A stretch of 64,000 bases of DNA from Gorillibacterium timonense (GCF_001457415.1 NZ_LN881721.1:434001-498000), one strand, 5' to 3'; counted from the stretch's first letter, positions 51,335-61,810 are shown. Numbers and translations are program-made. Notes: generated by a model not told the origin, from the letters alone.

Positions 51335-52444
51335 GTCCATTCGGCTGAGCTCCCTGCCCCTGCCAGGGGACAGGTCACGGATGATGCGGTTTTTGCCGGA
51401 TGATTTGGCGACGTACATCGAATCGTCCGCTTCCTTGAAGAACTGATCCTTGGTCATCAAGGAATCGTATTCCTTCAGGCCGATGCTGACCGAGACCTTC
51501 ACCTCGGGATGGCCCGGGATGGAGATTTCCGTGATCTGCTTGCGGATTTTTTCGACGGTGGCGTAGACATGCTCGGGTTTCTTCTCCAGGAAGAGGATGG
51601 AAAACTCCTCCCCGCCGCAGCGGGCGGCAAAATCGTCGGGACCGATCCTCCGGGAGATGAGCCGGGAGACTTCCGCCAAAGCGAGATCGCCTAAGCGGTG
51701 GCCGTACGTGTCGTTGAACTTCTTGAAATCGTCCACGTCGATGACAGCCAGATGAATGGAAAAGGGCATGCGCTTGTTCTGCTCGATCAATTCCTCCAAG
51801 TAGTCGTGGAAAGAGGTATGCGTATAGAGTCCGGTAAGCGGGTCCGTCTTCACCAGCTTGTCCATGAGAATGCTGCGCACCATCAGCTCCCGCTTTGCAT
51901 CCAGGGCGCTCGAGAGGTCCTGCATCAGCTGTTTGACCCGGTCGATGAACAGCAGAAGAATTGTGAGCCCGGCGAGATAAGCGAGGAGGTCGTCCATCCG
52001 TTTCTCCAAGACGAAGCTCTCGCGCAAAGAGGGATCAAGGAGATGGAGGACTGTCACTCCAATCAGACTGATGATGGCCGCGCCGAACGTATAGGTTTTG
52101 CGGAAATAGAAGATGGAGACCAGGATCGGCAGAAAGGCATAATAAACGATATTGCCGGGATTCGTATCGAGAGGGATGACGATCAGGCTGATCACAATGC
52201 CGAGAGAGATGATCATCAGGGGATGGATCGACTTCCATTTGCGCTGCGCGACTTCGGCTGCCAAGAGGATGAAGATGACCAGGAGTAGAGGGAAGATCTC
52301 GCCCGGTGAGAGGTAATGATCCGCATGAGGCAAGAGAAAGGAACCGAGCAGGGTGGAAAAGGCCACTAAAAAAGTGACGGTCCAGTAAGCATTCAGAATC
52401 TTTCGATTCCATTTTCGCACGTTTACCCGCTCCAACTCATTCAT
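51317..52444 (-). CDS. Membrane-bound diguanylate cyclase (GGDEF)
   Basis: 375 residues. Five or six hydrophobic segments (about 18-170), a linker helix and a GGDEF domain (about 200-360) with [31 protein letters not shown] and the active site CGGEEF. The inhibitory RxxD site five residues before is absent (GPDD), so product feedback is not expected by the usual route. It makes c-di-GMP. ATG 52444 is chosen for GGAGGG at 7 nt. Confidence 0.92.
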   Translation of the reverse strand: MNELERVNVRKWNRKILNAYWTVTFLVAFSTLLGSFLLPHADHYLSPGEIFPLLLVIFILLAAEVAQRKWKSIHPLMIISLGIVISLIVIPLDTNPGNIVYYAFLPILVSIFYFRKTYTFGAAIISLIGVTVLHLLDPSLRESFVLEKRMDDLLAYLAGLTILLLFIDRVKQLMQDLSSALDAKRELMVRSILMDKLVKTDPLTGLYTHTSFHDYLEELIEQNKRMPFSIHLAVIDVDDFKKFNDTYGHRLGDLALAEVSRLISRRIGPDDFAARCGGEEFSILFLEKKPEHVYATVEKIRKQITEISIPGHPEVKVSVSIGLKEYDSLMTKDQFFKEADDSMYVAKSSGKNRIIRDLSPGRGRELSRMDSAERP

Positions 52445-52687
52445 ACAAGTCCCTCCCATCTGTCACCCTTCTCGTTGCGGTCAGAGAAATACAGGGCGAT
52501 GCAGTGTATAGGCATTTAAGCCTATTATAGCAAGAAATTGCTGTGATTTAAAAATAATATTTTCACAAAAATATAGGGAATGGAAATTATTTCGACGCAA
52601 TTTGATGAGAAGCGACCTCATCCTCATGGGATATTTATCCTATACGTGGTTAAGCCCCTCAAGGAGTCATCGAGAAGCTCCATTTGG

Positions 52688-52727
52688 AAAAAAAAGGTTC
52701 ATTCCTCGAGGAATGAACCTTTTGTGT
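52688..52727. terminator. Bidirectional palindromic terminator
   Basis: 16-bp arms AAAAGGTTCATTCCTC / GAGGAATGAACCTTTT (52692-52723) with A and T runs outside, 23 bp from the SulP stop. It terminates the minus-strand SulP gene. Confidence 0.88.
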
Positions 52728-52745
52728 GTGCAGACCAGGATGGAG

Positions 52746-54512
52746 CTAGCCGCCGATTCCGGCAAGGGGAAGCTTGCGTTCGGCTGTGGAGGAGGCTCGT
52801 TCTCCGTCCCGCTTCTCGGTTTGGCGGCAAGGACATTCTTCAAATAAGGCGAGGGAGCAGGTTTGACAAGCGTGGCTGCCGGTATGCTGGAAGACATAGC
52901 GGAGGGCATGCGCCGTATCAGAGAAGCGATGCTCCTGCTCCACGATCGCTCCGTGTCCGGTCCTTCGCAGCACCTCCTCCGGTTGACTGCGAAGCCCGGC
53001 GAGGATGACCTTGCGCCCAGCGGCTTGCGACATGCGGATGAGGGACGAGAGCTTGGCTGCGCCCGTAGAATCCAGAACGGTCATCCGGTTCATTCGGAGC
53101 AGCAGGTATTCGGAGTTGTCGCCACGGGCTTTGCGGAATTGGTCTTCGAGCGCATCCGCCGTGCCGAAGAATAGCGGGCCTTCCACGGTAAGGATGTGCA
53201 CATGGGGACATTTCCGGTCGTCGCCCTCCGGTAGGCGTCGCATCTTCCGGTCCTGTCCGGCCTGCTCCGGTAGGGAGGGAGTGACCGTAAGAGAGTCTCG
53301 CATCTGCTTGATGAACAAGACGACGGACACCCCGAGGCCGATCTCAACGGCGGTCGTCAGGTCGGTGAATACGGTGAGCAGGAAGGTTGCCGCGAGTACG
53401 ATGGAATCGCCTGTGCGGGCCTTCAGGCCGCGGATCACTTCCTTGCGTTCGCTCATGTTCCACGCGACGATCATGAGAATCGGAGCCATGGCTGCAAGCG
53501 GAATACGCGAAGCGAACGGGGCGAGCACAAGCAGGACGGCAAGCACGACGACACCGTGAATGACGCCGGACATGCGGCTGGCCGCTCCGCTGCGGATGTT
53601 GGTGGCGGTGCGCGCGATGGCGCCGGTTGCCGGGATGCCGCCGAACAGCGGGACTACGAGATTAGCGATGCCTTGGCCGACCAGCTCTCGGTTGCTGTCA
53701 TGGCGGGTCCCGGCCATCCCGTCCGCTACTACGGCGGACAGAAGCGACTCAATCGCGCCGAGCAAGGCAATGACGAGGGCCGGGCCGATCATCTGCCGCA
53801 TCGTCTCCCAGGTCAGATCCGGGAATTGCAGGTCCGGCAGCTTGGCCGGGATGCTGCCGTAGGCCGACCCGATGGTGGCGACCTGTCCCTCGTAGAAGAA
53901 GGTGGCGACGAGGGTGGATAAGATCAGGCCGACAATCGAAGGGGGAACCTTGGTAGTCAGCTTCGGCAGAAGCAGGAGACACACCAGGCACAGGGCAGCC
54001 GTCAGCACGCTGTAGCCGTTGATCGTGTGGAGATGGCGGAAGAGGTCAGCCATGGTCGGCAGAAAATGCTCGTGGCGCGACACGCCGGTCAGCCCGAGGA
54101 AGTTGCCGATCTGTCCGGTGAAGATCGTGACCGCGATCCCCGCGGTGAAGCCGATGGTCACGGGCCGAGGGATGTAGCGGATCAGGGAGCCGAGCTTCAG
54201 AAGACCCATCAGGACGAGGATTAGCCCTGCCATAAAGCCGGCTACGAGCAGATTCTTATACCCATACAGGGTGACGATTCCGAGCAAGATCGGAACGAAG
54301 GCGCCGGTCGGTCCTCCGATCTGAAAACGCGAGCCCCCGAAGATCGAGATGAGAATGCCGGCGATAATGGTGGTGTAGATGCCGTACTCCGGTTTGACGC
54401 CCGATGCAATGGCAAAAGCCATTCCCAAGGGAATGGCGACAATTCCGACGATTAGGCCGGAAATGATATCTTTGCGTAAATGATTGTGTACATAATCCGA
54501 TCGATCAGACAT
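52746..54512 (-). CDS. SulP family anion transporter with STAS domain
   Basis: 588 residues. Membrane part (about 14-430) with the SulP patterns GLIVGIVAIPLGMAFAIASG, RFQIGGPTGAFVPIL and LFGGIPATGAIARTATN. A STAS domain follows (about 455-560: EGPLFFGTADALEDQF, LLRMNRMTVLDSTGAAKL). The last 35 residues form a Cys-rich tail (ACQTCSLALFEECPCRQTEK). It imports sulfate, bicarbonate or another anion by H+ or Na+ coupling. Confidence 0.92.
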   Translation of the reverse strand: MSDRSDYVHNHLRKDIISGLIVGIVAIPLGMAFAIASGVKPEYGIYTTIIAGILISIFGGSRFQIGGPTGAFVPILLGIVTLYGYKNLLVAGFMAGLILVLMGLLKLGSLIRYIPRPVTIGFTAGIAVTIFTGQIGNFLGLTGVSRHEHFLPTMADLFRHLHTINGYSVLTAALCLVCLLLLPKLTTKVPPSIVGLILSTLVATFFYEGQVATIGSAYGSIPAKLPDLQFPDLTWETMRQMIGPALVIALLGAIESLLSAVVADGMAGTRHDSNRELVGQGIANLVVPLFGGIPATGAIARTATNIRSGAASRMSGVIHGVVVLAVLLVLAPFASRIPLAAMAPILMIVAWNMSERKEVIRGLKARTGDSIVLAATFLLTVFTDLTTAVEIGLGVSVVLFIKQMRDSLTVTPSLPEQAGQDRKMRRLPEGDDRKCPHVHILTVEGPLFFGTADALEDQFRKARGDNSEYLLLRMNRMTVLDSTGAAKLSSLIRMSQAAGRKVILAGLRSQPEEVLRRTGHGAIVEQEHRFSDTAHALRYVFQHTGSHACQTCSLALFEECPCRQTEKRDGERASSTAERKLPLAGIGG

Positions 54513-54713
54513 TTGTTCCAGGACCCCGTTCTGCAGATGGTAACCATGCTTTTCGCATTTCTCTCTATCCTAAGTCGGAGTTTGGATGTTTACAGTGACG
54601 ATTATCATAAAAAATGAAAATAGTCGGCCCGCTTTCATTTCATCGGCTCGTCGAGGAGCTCACGAGCGTGACATGGCGTTTGTTAGTGAGGCGTTGTGTG
54701 ACAAGCATGAAGA

Positions 54714-57584
54714 TCAGGAATCGATCCATTCGCGCCGCAGCCGGAAGAGGTCGCGCAGATCGTCGGTGGACAGCTCGGTAATCCAATTCTCGCTCGCGCC
54801 GACGATGCGGCTGCTGAGGTCCAGCTTGCGCTCGATCATCTCGTCGATCCTCTCCTCCAGCGTTCCGAGGGTGACGAATTTGTGCACCTGGACGAGCCGG
54901 GTTTGGCCGATCCGGTACGCGCGGTCGGTCGCCTGGTTCTCGACGGCGGGATTCCACCAGCGGTCGAAGTGAAAGACATGGTTGGCTGCCGTCAGGTTAA
55001 GCCCGATGCCGCCTGCCCTTAGCGACAGAATGAACACCCCTGGCCGCTCGGCTTCCGGCAGGCTCTCATCCTGGAACTGCGCGATCATGGCATCTCGCTG
55101 CGCCCGCGGGGTTCCGCCGTGCAGGAAGAGGGTCTGATCACCAAGCTCCTCTCGAACGGCGCGTTCCAGAAGGTGGCCCGCTTCAACGAATTGGGTGAAG
55201 ATCAGGCAGCGGTCTCCTTCGGAGCGCAGCTCGCGGACCATATCGAGGAGCCGCTCCAGCTTGTTGGACCGGTCGCGCCAAGAAGCCCGGCCTTCATGCA
55301 GCATGAGGGACGGATGGTCGCACACCTGCTTGAGCCGTGTGAGAGAAGAGAGGATGAGTCCCCTTCTCTCCAGAGAAGTCGACTTCTCAAGACGCTCAAA
55401 CATCGTCTGGATGTGATTCTCATAGAGGGAGGCTTGCTCTGCGGTGAGCGAAACATACACCTTCGCCTCGTTTTTGTCTGGAAGGTCCAAGCGGATGGCG
55501 GGATCGCGCTTCTCCCGACGGAGCAGGAACGGCCGGACGAGCTGCTGGACGCGGCCGAGCGGTTCGTCGCTGTTCTCCCGTTCGATTGCATTCACGAACC
55601 GATGGGTGAATTCCCGCAGCGGACCGAGATAGCCTGGATTCAGGAAGTCAAAGATCGACCACAGCTCGGTGAGCCGATTCTCGATCGGCGTGCCGGTCAT
55701 GGCGATGCGGTGGTACCCGTTCAGCCTCCGGATCGAAGAGGCTTGCTTCGTATAGGCGTTCTTAATGTTCTGCGCTTCGTCGAGGCAGATCGAGCCCCAG
55801 GAGAGCTGCTTCAGTTCTTCTTCGTCCAGATGGGAGAGGGTATACGAAGTGAGCACAACGTCCGCCTGCTGCGCCGCTTCCGCAAATGCCGAACCCTTCA
55901 GCCGATTCGGCCCGTAGTGGAGATGGACCTTGAGGGAGGGAGCGAAGCGCTCCAGCTCCTTCTGCCAATTCCCGAGCACGGAGGTTGGGCAGATGAGCAG
56001 GGAGGGGCCCCCGCCGTCCCGGGCCTCTCCGTCATTCTCATGATCTTCCTTCACGCTGAGCAAATAGCAGATCCATTGGATGGTTTTGCCGAGCCCCATG
56101 TCGTCGGCGAGACAGCCTCCGAGTCCGATGCTTCGGAGGAAGAGCAGCCAGGACATCCCTTCCGCCTGATAGCGGCGCAGGGAGCCGTGGAAGCCGGAGG
56201 GAGCCTCACGCAGCGGAATCTTCTCCTGATGCTCCAGCTGTTGAAAGAGCCGGGAGAGCGAATCGTCGAGTTCCAGCTCCATCATGATCCGGTCTTCCTC
56301 GGCCAGCTCCTGGGCGCGATCGGCTGCAGGCACTTCTCCGAGAAGGTGCATCTCCATCACTTCCCGGAAGGTGAGGCCCTTTCGCCGCTTGGCCCGCTTC
56401 ATCGCCTCGCGGATTTGGGCGAGCTGAGCCGGATCGAGCTGGATCCATTGGCCGCGGAACTGAATGAGCCTGCGCTTCTCTTCGAGCAGGCTGCGGAACT
56501 CGTCCTCAGTCAGCTCCTCGCCGCCGATGGCGAGCCGCCAATCGAAATTCAGGATGCGGTCAAGCCCGAAGAGGGACTCGCCCGTGGCGGCGCCAACGGA
56601 TGACTTGACCTTTGCCTTGAGCCGCGGCCGGGTCCGGCGTACGCGCTCCCACCAGGACGGCAGCAGCACGGCGGCTCCCGCCTCCGCGAGCTGGAGAGCA
56701 CCGCGGCTGAGCAGCTCCCAGGCGGCGTCTTCGTCCAGCTCCTGCGCAAGCTGCCCAGGCCGGTCCTTCTCGCGCAGGAGCGGCGCTACCCGCAGCCAGC
56801 GCTCGACCTCCCGCGTGACGCGGGTCGGCGCATCCGCCCACTCGGGCGGCAGCTCGCTTCCGTCCGCGGGGATGCCTTCGGCGCTCACCGGGAGCAGCGT
56901 CTCCGGATGCTCCCGGTCCTGCAGTTGCGCGGCGATGCGCCAGCCGCGGCCGCCTTCGGGCTCGACGAGCTGCAGGCAGACGCGATACGGGCTCGGGTCG
57001 TGGACCCAGCCGATCGCCGTCAGCCAGTCTTCCTCGTCGAGCCACATGGCCGCGACTGCATCCGGCGCCGCCGCAGGCTCCTGCGCGAGCCGCTGGAGCG
57101 AGGCTCGCAGGCCTGGCTCGCGCCCGGCCCGCTCTGCGGCCAGCGCCTCGATAAAGGCGCGTGCGGTCGGGCCGGAGGCGAGCGCCCGCACTTCGGCGGG
57201 CAGGTCGAGTTTCCAACCGAGCTGCCCGTGCTTCCACTGCTCGAAATCCGGCATGAACGCGCCGGTGGCGAGCGCTTGCTCGATTGAGGGGGCGAGGAGC
57301 TTGAGATCCGCCGCTTCCTCGCTGAAGACCGCATCCGCATGAAGCAGCGTCGGGGTATGACAGAAGAAATCGAGCGCTTCCGGAGCGGAGAGCTTAACCC
57401 CTTCCTTGAAGCCGACGGCGGTGGTCTCGATAAAGGTTCCATAGAAGGACGGTTCATGCCAAGCGAACAGGTGGTCTTTCAGCTCCGATGGATCGATGGA
57501 GCGGAGTCCGTTCGCCCCATACAGGAACAAGGCTCCTTCCTCCAGCCATTCGGCGTAGACGGTATAGGTACCCAAGAGACTCAT
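54714..57584 (-). CDS. SNF2-family helicase (YwqA type)
   Basis: 956 residues. An N-terminal SNF2-associated region (about 1-460) is followed by the two RecA-like lobes: Walker A in LADDMGLGKTIQW (494-504), DEAQ box at 602-605, and C-terminal motifs IFTQFVEAGHLL, HGGTPRAQRD, LSLRAGGIGLNLTAANHVFHFDRWWNPAVENQATDRAYRIGQ. ATP-dependent DNA translocase. The upstream gene encodes a SWIM protein and overlaps by 4 nt, as in ywqB-ywqA of Bacillus. A chromatin-like or repair role is unproven. Confidence 0.93.
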   Translation of the reverse strand: MSLLGTYTVYAEWLEEGALFLYGANGLRSIDPSELKDHLFAWHEPSFYGTFIETTAVGFKEGVKLSAPEALDFFCHTPTLLHADAVFSEEAADLKLLAPSIEQALATGAFMPDFEQWKHGQLGWKLDLPAEVRALASGPTARAFIEALAAERAGREPGLRASLQRLAQEPAAAPDAVAAMWLDEEDWLTAIGWVHDPSPYRVCLQLVEPEGGRGWRIAAQLQDREHPETLLPVSAEGIPADGSELPPEWADAPTRVTREVERWLRVAPLLREKDRPGQLAQELDEDAAWELLSRGALQLAEAGAAVLLPSWWERVRRTRPRLKAKVKSSVGAATGESLFGLDRILNFDWRLAIGGEELTEDEFRSLLEEKRRLIQFRGQWIQLDPAQLAQIREAMKRAKRRKGLTFREVMEMHLLGEVPAADRAQELAEEDRIMMELELDDSLSRLFQQLEHQEKIPLREAPSGFHGSLRRYQAEGMSWLLFLRSIGLGGCLADDMGLGKTIQWICYLLSVKEDHENDGEARDGGGPSLLICPTSVLGNWQKELERFAPSLKVHLHYGPNRLKGSAFAEAAQQADVVLTSYTLSHLDEEELKQLSWGSICLDEAQNIKNAYTKQASSIRRLNGYHRIAMTGTPIENRLTELWSIFDFLNPGYLGPLREFTHRFVNAIERENSDEPLGRVQQLVRPFLLRREKRDPAIRLDLPDKNEAKVYVSLTAEQASLYENHIQTMFERLEKSTSLERRGLILSSLTRLKQVCDHPSLMLHEGRASWRDRSNKLERLLDMVRELRSEGDRCLIFTQFVEAGHLLERAVREELGDQTLFLHGGTPRAQRDAMIAQFQDESLPEAERPGVFILSLRAGGIGLNLTAANHVFHFDRWWNPAVENQATDRAYRIGQTRLVQVHKFVTLGTLEERIDEMIERKLDLSSRIVGASENWITELSTDDLRDLFRLRREWIDS

Positions 57585-59173
57585 GGCAGCAGGTTTCCTT
57601 TCGACAGCTCCTCCTGGAAGGCGCGCAGGCGGTTGTGCTTTTCGGCAAGCCGCTTGATGTACACCGACCAGCGGAGGGAGAGATCCGCTTGCTTGTAGCA
57701 GGCTTTAAGCTTCTTCAACTGGCGGATGGCCTCCTTGTAGGCGTTCCGATTCTTATCGGCGATGGTCCGCTCCACCGCTTGGTGATACAGAGGCAGCATC
57801 AGCTCGGGAGCGGCCTCTTGAACGGATTTGAAATCGGCCGTATACAGGCTCTCCGCCGATACGCGGACGGCGAGCTGCAGATCGACCCATTCCCGGTAGC
57901 GGTGGTATTTGAGCAGGTACTCCGTGTAATAAGGATAGCTGCGCGGCAGCAGGGAGCGCATCGCGTTCACCCATTCATCGTGAGCCTGCAGCTCCCGCGC
58001 GGCATCGGTCCAATAGGAGCAGATGCGATGGAATTCATCCTGCTTGGCTCGGGGCAGCGCCGGAGTCAGCCAGCGCAGCCACTCCATCAGGCGGCTCCAC
58101 TGCTCTTGGCTCTTCAAGGCGGAGAGCATCGCTTCGAAATCGCCCGCTTTTCTCTCGTGCAGTCCGTCAAGCAGGCCCATGGCCGCGATATCCTCCTTCC
58201 TCAGAAGAAGAAACTGCGCTTCGGCCAGCCGAAGCAAATCTTGAATGCGAGGAGAGAGGGCATCGTTCGTACGCAAATCCGCGAGCTGACGGCGTTCCTC
58301 CTCCGGATCGTCAGTGCGGCTGAACAGCTCCCACCAGAGAATGCGGTACGTATCGAGCCGATCCGATATCCCATTTTCCCGCTTCTGGAGCGCGTCACGC
58401 ACCCACTCACTCGTCTTGCTCCAGTGAACGGGGCAGCTTTTTTTGGCTCCGGCCGCATCGGTGCTCCGCGCAGCGGCTTGCAGGTCCGCGCGGCAGCGGG
58501 CTGCCGTATTCCTCGCCGCTCCTTCGTGGTAATAGGTCATGAACGACGATTGGTTATCGAGTTGAAACCGGTCGAGCCGGTGCAGAACAAACAGATAGAC
58601 ATGGATGCGGAAGAGAGCCGCGGCGTCAGGCTTCCAGCCGTCCGCAAGCGGGAGCAAAGTCTTCCGGGCCATCTCGTAGAACCCTTCCACCGATTGCTGG
58701 TACGTGAGCGTATATCCGCTGAACCGACGTTCGAAATGCCCATGCCATTCCTCCGGCAGCTCAGTGGACAGCGGAACAGCCGGGGGCTGCCGCTTGGCTT
58801 GCCGTTCCGTTGCGGTTCGGGAGCGGACCTTCGCGCCCGCAGCTTTTTGCAGGCTGACGAACAAGAGCTCGGGCCGTCCGTGCGGTGTATAGGCTTTGAA
58901 CAGAGCGGCGGCCATGTGCTTGCACCAGCCGTTATACGGGCACGTGCAGGAGCTGTCCTCGGGCTTTTCCAAGTCAAAGGTAACCAGGTAGGGCTCGGGA
59001 TCGGTTCCGTACACCTCCGCCTCAAGCCGGGTTCCGTGGCGCAAAACCAGATCTCCAACCCGGCCGCGATGATAATAATTCCACCCCCGGGCCAAAATGA
59101 CCGATTCCAACCGGGCTTCCATGGCTTTGATCAGCGCGTCGATCCGGCTTATGGGGATTTTCACGGATGTCAT
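57581..59173 (-). CDS. SWIM zinc-finger protein (YwqB type)
   Basis: 530 residues. The SWIM motif (CxC...CxH) is CTCPYNGWCKH with Cys76, Cys78, Cys84 and His86. The long C-terminal part is alpha-helical. Immediately upstream of and overlapping the SNF2 helicase gene (ATGA), so the two are very probably a functional pair, with SWIM binding DNA or the helicase. The ATG follows AGGAACG. Confidence 0.88.
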   Translation of the reverse strand: MTSVKIPISRIDALIKAMEARLESVILARGWNYYHRGRVGDLVLRHGTRLEAEVYGTDPEPYLVTFDLEKPEDSSCTCPYNGWCKHMAAALFKAYTPHGRPELLFVSLQKAAGAKVRSRTATERQAKRQPPAVPLSTELPEEWHGHFERRFSGYTLTYQQSVEGFYEMARKTLLPLADGWKPDAAALFRIHVYLFVLHRLDRFQLDNQSSFMTYYHEGAARNTAARCRADLQAAARSTDAAGAKKSCPVHWSKTSEWVRDALQKRENGISDRLDTYRILWWELFSRTDDPEEERRQLADLRTNDALSPRIQDLLRLAEAQFLLLRKEDIAAMGLLDGLHERKAGDFEAMLSALKSQEQWSRLMEWLRWLTPALPRAKQDEFHRICSYWTDAARELQAHDEWVNAMRSLLPRSYPYYTEYLLKYHRYREWVDLQLAVRVSAESLYTADFKSVQEAAPELMLPLYHQAVERTIADKNRNAYKEAIRQLKKLKACYKQADLSLRWSVYIKRLAEKHNRLRAFQEELSKGNLLP

Positions 59174-59235
59174 GAACGTTCCTCCGTCATGCGAAAGACA
59201 TTCCTTTTATTGTATCAGATTTCGTGCAAATTTGC

Positions 59236-59724
59236 TCACAGAGAAGCAGGACTCGGAAAGACCATGCAATAAAAATCGGCGGGGCCGGTCGGCGTCATCC
59301 GCTCGTAGTGGTCCGTGATCGTGAAGCCGGCTTTCCGGTAGGCGCGAACAGCCCGTTCGTTGTCAATCCGCACCTCCAGATCGATCTCGTTGTCCGGATT
59401 TCGCCGGAGCGCTTCCTGCGCGGCTTCCCGCGCCAAGCTGCAGCCGTAACCTCGCCCGCACAGATCGGGACGCAGCCCAAGGCCAAGCCGAGTGACTCCA
59501 AGCATCGGGAAAAATTGAATGAAGCCGACGAGCTCACCTTCCTCGTCCAGCACTGCGCGGTATTGGCTTTGGCGGATCGTTTCGTCGGCAAACTCCGTGC
59601 CTCCCGCCAGCATTTCGGTCCAAGAGGGCCAGTTGTAGATGGCGTAAGGAGGCTCGTACCGCCAAAGGCACAGCTCTTTGGCATATTCTTCGGCTAGAGG
59701 GGCGATCAGAAGCTGAGGGTGCAT
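59236..59724 (-). CDS. GNAT family N-acetyltransferase
   Basis: 162 residues. LGVTRLGLGLRPDLCGRGYGCSLAREA contains the acetyl-CoA motif (R-G-Y-G), followed by IDLEVRIDNERAVRAYRKAGF (RimI-like ending). Substrate unknown. ATG 59724 is chosen; AGGAGG is 12 nt upstream. The frame is open to 59784. Confidence 0.85.
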   Translation of the reverse strand: MHPQLLIAPLAEEYAKELCLWRYEPPYAIYNWPSWTEMLAGGTEFADETIRQSQYRAVLDEEGELVGFIQFFPMLGVTRLGLGLRPDLCGRGYGCSLAREAAQEALRRNPDNEIDLEVRIDNERAVRAYRKAGFTITDHYERMTPTGPADFYCMVFPSPASL

Positions 59725-59917
59725 GGGTGGGGAGATCCTCCTGCAAATGGAATAAAAGACTGAGGCTTCTTCCATCCTACTCATAGCGGGTCCAATTGGT
59801 CAATGAGCGTCCAAAAGCCATCGAACCGGCTGCTCCGGTTCTTGGCGTTTCATTCCTTCTCGTAAAGGGTAATAGGTTGTGCGTAATCCAGCCTGTCAAG
59901 CCGGGAGTGAAGAGGGA

Positions 59918-60187
59918 ATGACACATCCATCCGGAAAACGAATGAGCCGCGAAGAAGCAGGCCGTCTGGGCGGAGAAGCGACCGCTCGTCTGCATGGCAA
60001 AAACCACTACCGCAAAATCGGCCGCATAGGCGGAGCGGCGACGGCCGAGACGCACGATTCGGATTTTTACCAGGAGATTGGACGCAAGGGCGGAGAAGCG
60101 ACGGCGGATTCACGCGACCGGGAGTTCTTCCGGGAAATCGGCCGTAAGGGAGGGCAATCCCGGCCGAGCTCACGCTCGGGCGAGTAA
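59918..60187 (+). CDS. KGG-repeat stress protein
   Basis: 89 residues. Three or four copies of the short KGG motif (PF10685): GRLGGEATARLHG, GRIGGAATAETHDSDFYQEIG, RKGGEATADSRDREFFREIG, RKGGQS. Such Gly-rich, hydrophilic, probably disordered proteins are linked to general stress and sporulation in Bacillus (GsiB/YciG-like). ATG 59918 is chosen over the longer frame from 59879. Confidence 0.87.
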   Translation: MTHPSGKRMSREEAGRLGGEATARLHGKNHYRKIGRIGGAATAETHDSDFYQEIGRKGGEATADSRDREFFREIGRKGGQSRPSSRSGE

Positions 60188-60368
60188 GGGACCGACCGTA
60201 AGTGCTCCCTCATACGGGACGATCTCGCCCCATAAAAGGAGGCTCCCTCAGCGCCTAGGGCGTCAAGAGAGCCTTCTTAAAAAAGGGTCATAACCTTTCA
60301 TCACGATGGTGGTTTGACGAATCCGAATCGGATCACTCCGTGGATCGGACTCCGTGGGCGGATGGTGC

Positions 60369-60773
60369 TTACGCCTTCTTCGCCTTCAAATATTCACCCA
60401 TCTGCTGGTCGTTCTTCTGGATGTGGTTGATCAGCCAATCGACCAGGGCGCGGTTCAGCTTGATCGTCGTCAGAACGGATGCGCCTTTCTCTTTCAGCTG
60501 CTGCTGAATCGCGGCGACTTCCTTCACGAATTGGTCATGTTCGGCTTTATGCTCGATATAATGGGGATAACCGGCTCCCTTCATCAACGCTTCTTCGTCA
60601 TTGAAATGCTTGACCGTGTAGCTGATGAGAAAATCGAGCGTTTCTTCCAGCTTCTCTTTGCCTTTTTGCTGCGTGCAGGCTTCGAGGAAATCATTGAGCA
60701 TCCGAACCAGCTCTTGATGCTGCTTGTCCACCGCATCTACACCAATATTGAGTTCATCTCTCCAAGCTATCAT
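60369..60773 (-). CDS. Bacteriohemerythrin
   Basis: 134 residues, four-helix bundle. All diiron ligands are present: His19 (DKQHQEL), His56 and Glu60 (KHFNDEE), His75 and His79 (EHKAEHDQF), His117 and Asp122 (NHIQKND). It binds O2 reversibly and may deliver or sense oxygen. The gene is alone, convergent with the KGG gene. Confidence 0.95.
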   Translation of the reverse strand: MIAWRDELNIGVDAVDKQHQELVRMLNDFLEACTQQKGKEKLEETLDFLISYTVKHFNDEEALMKGAGYPHYIEHKAEHDQFVKEVAAIQQQLKEKGASVLTTIKLNRALVDWLINHIQKNDQQMGEYLKAKKA

Positions 60774-60943
60774 GAGGCACCGCCATTCAAACAGTTTTCA
60801 CCAATTATCGCCAGAAAACGGTCAAAAGCGCAATGCGATTCGTCACATTTGATTTAAAGTCAGCGTCCTGCAAATTTCCCATTCCATGCGGAGCGGGTTT
60901 CCCGTTATAATAAGAATAAAAGAACAAAGGCAGGGATAGTCCT

Positions 60944-61810
60944 ATGACGTCCACAGTGAGTATGCAATGGGTGAAGGACCACTTAACGTGCATCGATATG
61001 ATACCAGTAGACTGCCGATTTATCATGGGACAGCCTGAAGCGGGTCGTGCGGCGTATGAAGCCGGACATCTGCCGGGGGCTGTCTATTTTGATTTAGAAC
61101 AGGATTTATCGACGCCGATCAGCCCCCACGGAGGAAGACATCCGCTTCCGATTCCGGAGGAGCTGGCCATCAAGCTTGGAGCGGCAGGAATCGGACCGGA
61201 ATCGCGCGTCGTCGTATACGACGATCAGGGCGGAGCCAATGCTTGCCGGATGTGGTGGCTCCTGCGCTATTACGGCCATCGGCATGTCGTCGTGATGGAT
61301 CAGGGCTTCAGCGCTTGGGTGGAAGCGGGGCATGAGGTGGATACGGTCATACCGGAACGCAAGCCGGAAAGATTCACTCCACGGCTTCAGCCGGGCTGGG
61401 TGGCGGAACGCGACGAGGTGATGACCAAGCGGCTCGTGCCGAGCGCCGTCGTGATCGATTCTCGCGAGCCTGCCCGGTACGCGGGGCTGACGGAACCGAT
61501 TGACAAGATCGCCGGCCATATTCCCGGAGCGGTCAACCATTTCTGGAAGGATGGCTTGGACGCTGCGGGAAGTTGGAAGGAGCGCGAGGAGCAGCGAGCC
61601 CGTTTTACGGGGATTCCGCTCGATCGCGACATCATCGTCTATTGCGGTTCGGGAGTCACCGCGTGCCCGAACGTGCTTGCACTGAAGGAAGCAGGCTTCC
61701 CTCATGTGAAGCTCTATCCGGGAAGCTGGAGCGACTGGATCAGCTACCCCGACAGCCCGATTGCGCTCGGTGATGAGCCGAGCGGGGAATGGGAAGAAGC
61801 AGGCGCGTAA
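60944..61810 (+). CDS. Sulfurtransferase (tandem rhodanese domains)
   Basis: 288 residues, two rhodanese domains. The N-terminal one lacks the catalytic Cys; the C-terminal one has Cys234 in VYCGSGVTACPN, the CG[ST]GVT pattern of 3-mercaptopyruvate sulfurtransferase. It moves sulfane sulfur to thiols or cyanide. The start is preceded by AAGGCAGGGA. Confidence 0.92.
   Translation: MTSTVSMQWVKDHLTCIDMIPVDCRFIMGQPEAGRAAYEAGHLPGAVYFDLEQDLSTPISPHGGRHPLPIPEELAIKLGAAGIGPESRVVVYDDQGGANACRMWWLLRYYGHRHVVVMDQGFSAWVEAGHEVDTVIPERKPERFTPRLQPGWVAERDEVMTKRLVPSAVVIDSREPARYAGLTEPIDKIAGHIPGAVNHFWKDGLDAAGSWKEREEQRARFTGIPLDRDIIVYCGSGVTACPNVLALKEAGFPHVKLYPGSWSDWISYPDSPIALGDEPSGEWEEAGA

Noticed and set aside
54513..54713. 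Fur-like half site near 54600 (ATTATCA)
   Set aside because: Only one half of the box matches and no iron gene follows.
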